Source of the DNA: Branchiostoma lanceolatum
Lineage: Eukaryota > Chordata > Leptocardii > Amphioxiformes > Branchiostomatidae
DNA: 64,000 nt
Direction: 5' to 3'
Assembly: GCF_035083965.1 (NCBI RefSeq)
Contig: NC_089722.1
Span: 24,016,142-24,080,141, forward strand
Shown: positions 61,906 to 64,000 of the stretch, piece after piece
How positions within the stretch are numbered: the first letter of the stretch is position 1
Layout of the letters: the number at the start of each line of letters is the position of its first letter
Made by a program: the position numbers and the translations under genes
Notes under the pieces: model-generated
Databases searched by the model: none
Told to the model about the DNA's origin: nothing
What the model saw: the letters and a program-made list of their open reading frames with translations, nothing else

Positions 61906-64000
61906 GTGAGTGCAGATTTTATCTTACTTGTGTGTGTGTGTGAATGTGGCAGGCTACTGCGCAATGTTTTTATTTGGAAGTGCCTGAGACTGGTGGCCTG
62001 CTGCCCAGTTGATATACATTTGTGCCCATTTTTGGCACGTAACACCACAAAAACACGACCTATGCACTATTATGCAAAATTAACCACCGTTAGGATACGA
62101 TGATATGTAGATTTTAGGCATAAAAATGGCCACATATTCCATAGGTGGTATATACACCTTTGTTATACCTGAATACAGGTGACTCAGGTGCGCTACCAAT
62201 TATGTAGGTGTGGTGCAAATGTTGGGTGGTTGAATTACTTGTTGTTTATATAGCTTTGTTCATACCCGTTAATTTTGAATTGTTCCATCACAATAAAATA
62301 AAACTGTACAGTAAACAGCATTATTGCATAATTAATTAATTTCTGCCAGCTGATATTTAAGGTGTAATCACACTGTATTATTTAGTTAATATTGCTATAA
62401 TAGACATATTATCTACACCCTATTATGTACAGTAAGTTATAACTTATACGTTAACAATAATACATGTGCTATTTTTTAACACCCTCTGTTTATATATATG
62501 AGTACTGATAAACTTTGACTTTGATAGAATGTTTGTTGTTAGTTATGAATTATGCAATGGTTTCTGTAGAGAACAACTGAAACTGTTTTCTTTTGCCTTT
62601 GTCAATCTGCAAGACTTAAATGCCAGAATTCATTCATGAGAGAGTTAATAATTTTTCATAGTGGTTGCATTTCTCTTTTTTTGCTGTGCATTTTGAAATA
62701 AATGTTCTCTGAATTCATAGCTTATCATTGGAATATTTCTATATTAGCATTCTGAAAAAAATCATGTTAACAGTGGTCTTTGTTATTGAGTGCTTAGAAT
62801 GGGTCTATGCATGCAAGGATTTTTTTCTTCATTTTGACCAATGAAGATCAGAAGCAAGCCTCTGGCAAAACATTGTGTTAGACTTTGATGCCACCAGAAG
62901 TTGTGTCTCACCAGGAGACACATACATGCACATGAAGGGGTACAGGCACTGCATATAGATCATAGGGCACAGTCCTGTCCTTTGGGCCCCGTTATGAATT
63001 TCCCCTGGGAAAATACCATGATGCAAGTAATTATGATCAGTCTCATGATGGATGACTTCATTATCCAAGTCTGGTAACCTTGGTCCGTTCATTGCCAGAC
63101 AAAGTATAATTGTGAAAGAACACCTGTTTTTTTGTGTTTTTTCTGTGCTTTTTGTATCATACCACAAGAGAAGAAATTGTCATGCTGATTGCAGAAGTAT
63201 TAAGCCATTTAATGTCAGTTATATATTTACTGTGTGGAAAAGTGATTTGGCCATGTTCACAATGTATCTTCACAGTGCTTGCTGGTATTTTGCCAGAAAC
63301 GCATTAACTAGTCAATACTGGTAACATAAAGCTATGAATCATACCTTATACATGTAGGTAAGATCAAGAATCTACTCAGCATGCACCTTGAAGTAAATGT
63401 GTTATGATTGCTGAAAGCTACTTATAGATATGTTTAGTACTGCTGTGATCGTTTCCTGGTAATTGTGTGTCGTAAATGTTGTGATGTCCTCAAATGAACT
63501 TGACTGCAAGCATGACAAGTTTGCTGTCATGTACTGGAGACGAGCGATATATTACTATGGTAAAATGTCTGCCATTAATTGCACGGGTGTCAGACAAGCT
63601 GGCTTTGTGTCAAGTTCATTATAAAAGGAATAGTCAATTTGGATTTGTTTTTTATCATCAAAGTTTGCTGCCCATAGAAATTGAGCCTGTTTGCTAGCTA
63701 ACTTGTGCTATCGTATAGGTTACAGCATTTGATATTGTCACCACTATATTTCAAAATGTATATGTAGATATTGAACTCCCGACCTGTTGTCCTGACTACT
63801 GGACTACATATGCTACTCTTCTGTGCCTTCACATTGCGTACTGGTTAGGACTATAATTGTTTAAGTACGTAGTTTTGCTGCAAGTATACTTAATGTATGA
63901 TCAGTCCTCAGAGAATTGTAGGGATTGTATGAAGAGGAATTTTTTTATTGCCGGTAGCTTCAGTCATCAATGCTATGGTCATTGATGATAAGGGCCCTTG
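61906..64000 (+). other. UBE2G1 intron 2 (start), no exon recognised
   Basis: AT-rich DNA with no UBC-fold exon. Nothing else was recognised apart from the SINE relic at 63765-63822. Confidence 0.55.
63765..63822 (-). repeat. Degenerate tRNA-derived SINE head
   Basis: On the minus strand GTAGCATATGTAGTCCAGTAG matches, with few changes, the head of the SINE at 43430-43658. It is followed by TCGGGAGTTCAATATC at B-box distance. The body is missing or unrecognisable. Confidence 0.55.

Overview
The window looks like intron-rich invertebrate-chordate DNA, most simply amphioxus (Branchiostoma). Genes are split by many short GT-AG introns, and the proteins sit close to vertebrate orthologues (SPDEF, MKS1, TPGS1, UBE2G1, a BCO2-like oxygenase, Kir channels). 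The intergenic DNA is full of tRNA-derived SINEs, foldback MITEs, minisatellites and microsatellites. The species name is inference; no mitochondrial or ribosomal marker is present.

Layout. 1-1.7 kb: the end of an unrecognised plus-strand gene whose last exons do not share one convincing frame, followed by a SINE split by a palindromic MITE. 2.9-9.9 kb: two inward-rectifier potassium channel genes in tandem on the minus strand; the second has a clear upstream acceptor and possibly a coding exon at 12.8 kb. 16.4-30.3 kb: a complete SPDEF/PDEF-type ETS factor gene on the minus strand with pointed and ETS domains and an 11.3-kb first intron. 30.3-37.9 kb: gene-poor DNA with repeats. 37.9-46.2 kb: an 11-coding-exon carotenoid oxygenase gene (522 aa, minus). 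48.3-56.0 kb: MKS1 (20 coding exons, 544 aa, minus). 56.3-59.7 kb: TPGS1 (9 coding exons, 255 aa, plus), head to head with MKS1 across 263 bp. 61.4 kb onward: the first two coding exons of UBE2G1 (plus), which runs off the window.

For SPDEF, the oxygenase, MKS1 and TPGS1, the exon models were built by hand from splice sites; phases agree throughout and the summed coding lengths are multiples of three. The most coherent functional unit is the divergent MKS1/TPGS1 pair: one product acts at the ciliary transition zone, the other in tubulin polyglutamylation of cilia and centrioles, and they share one short promoter interval.

I found no prokaryote-like system, CRISPR array or viral gene. The least expected structures are mobile-element ones: a 392-bp palindrome inserted into a tRNA-like SINE with a 5-bp target duplication, two foldback elements with identical-type ends and perfect 9-bp duplications, and a 75-bp perfect palindrome in an oxygenase intron.
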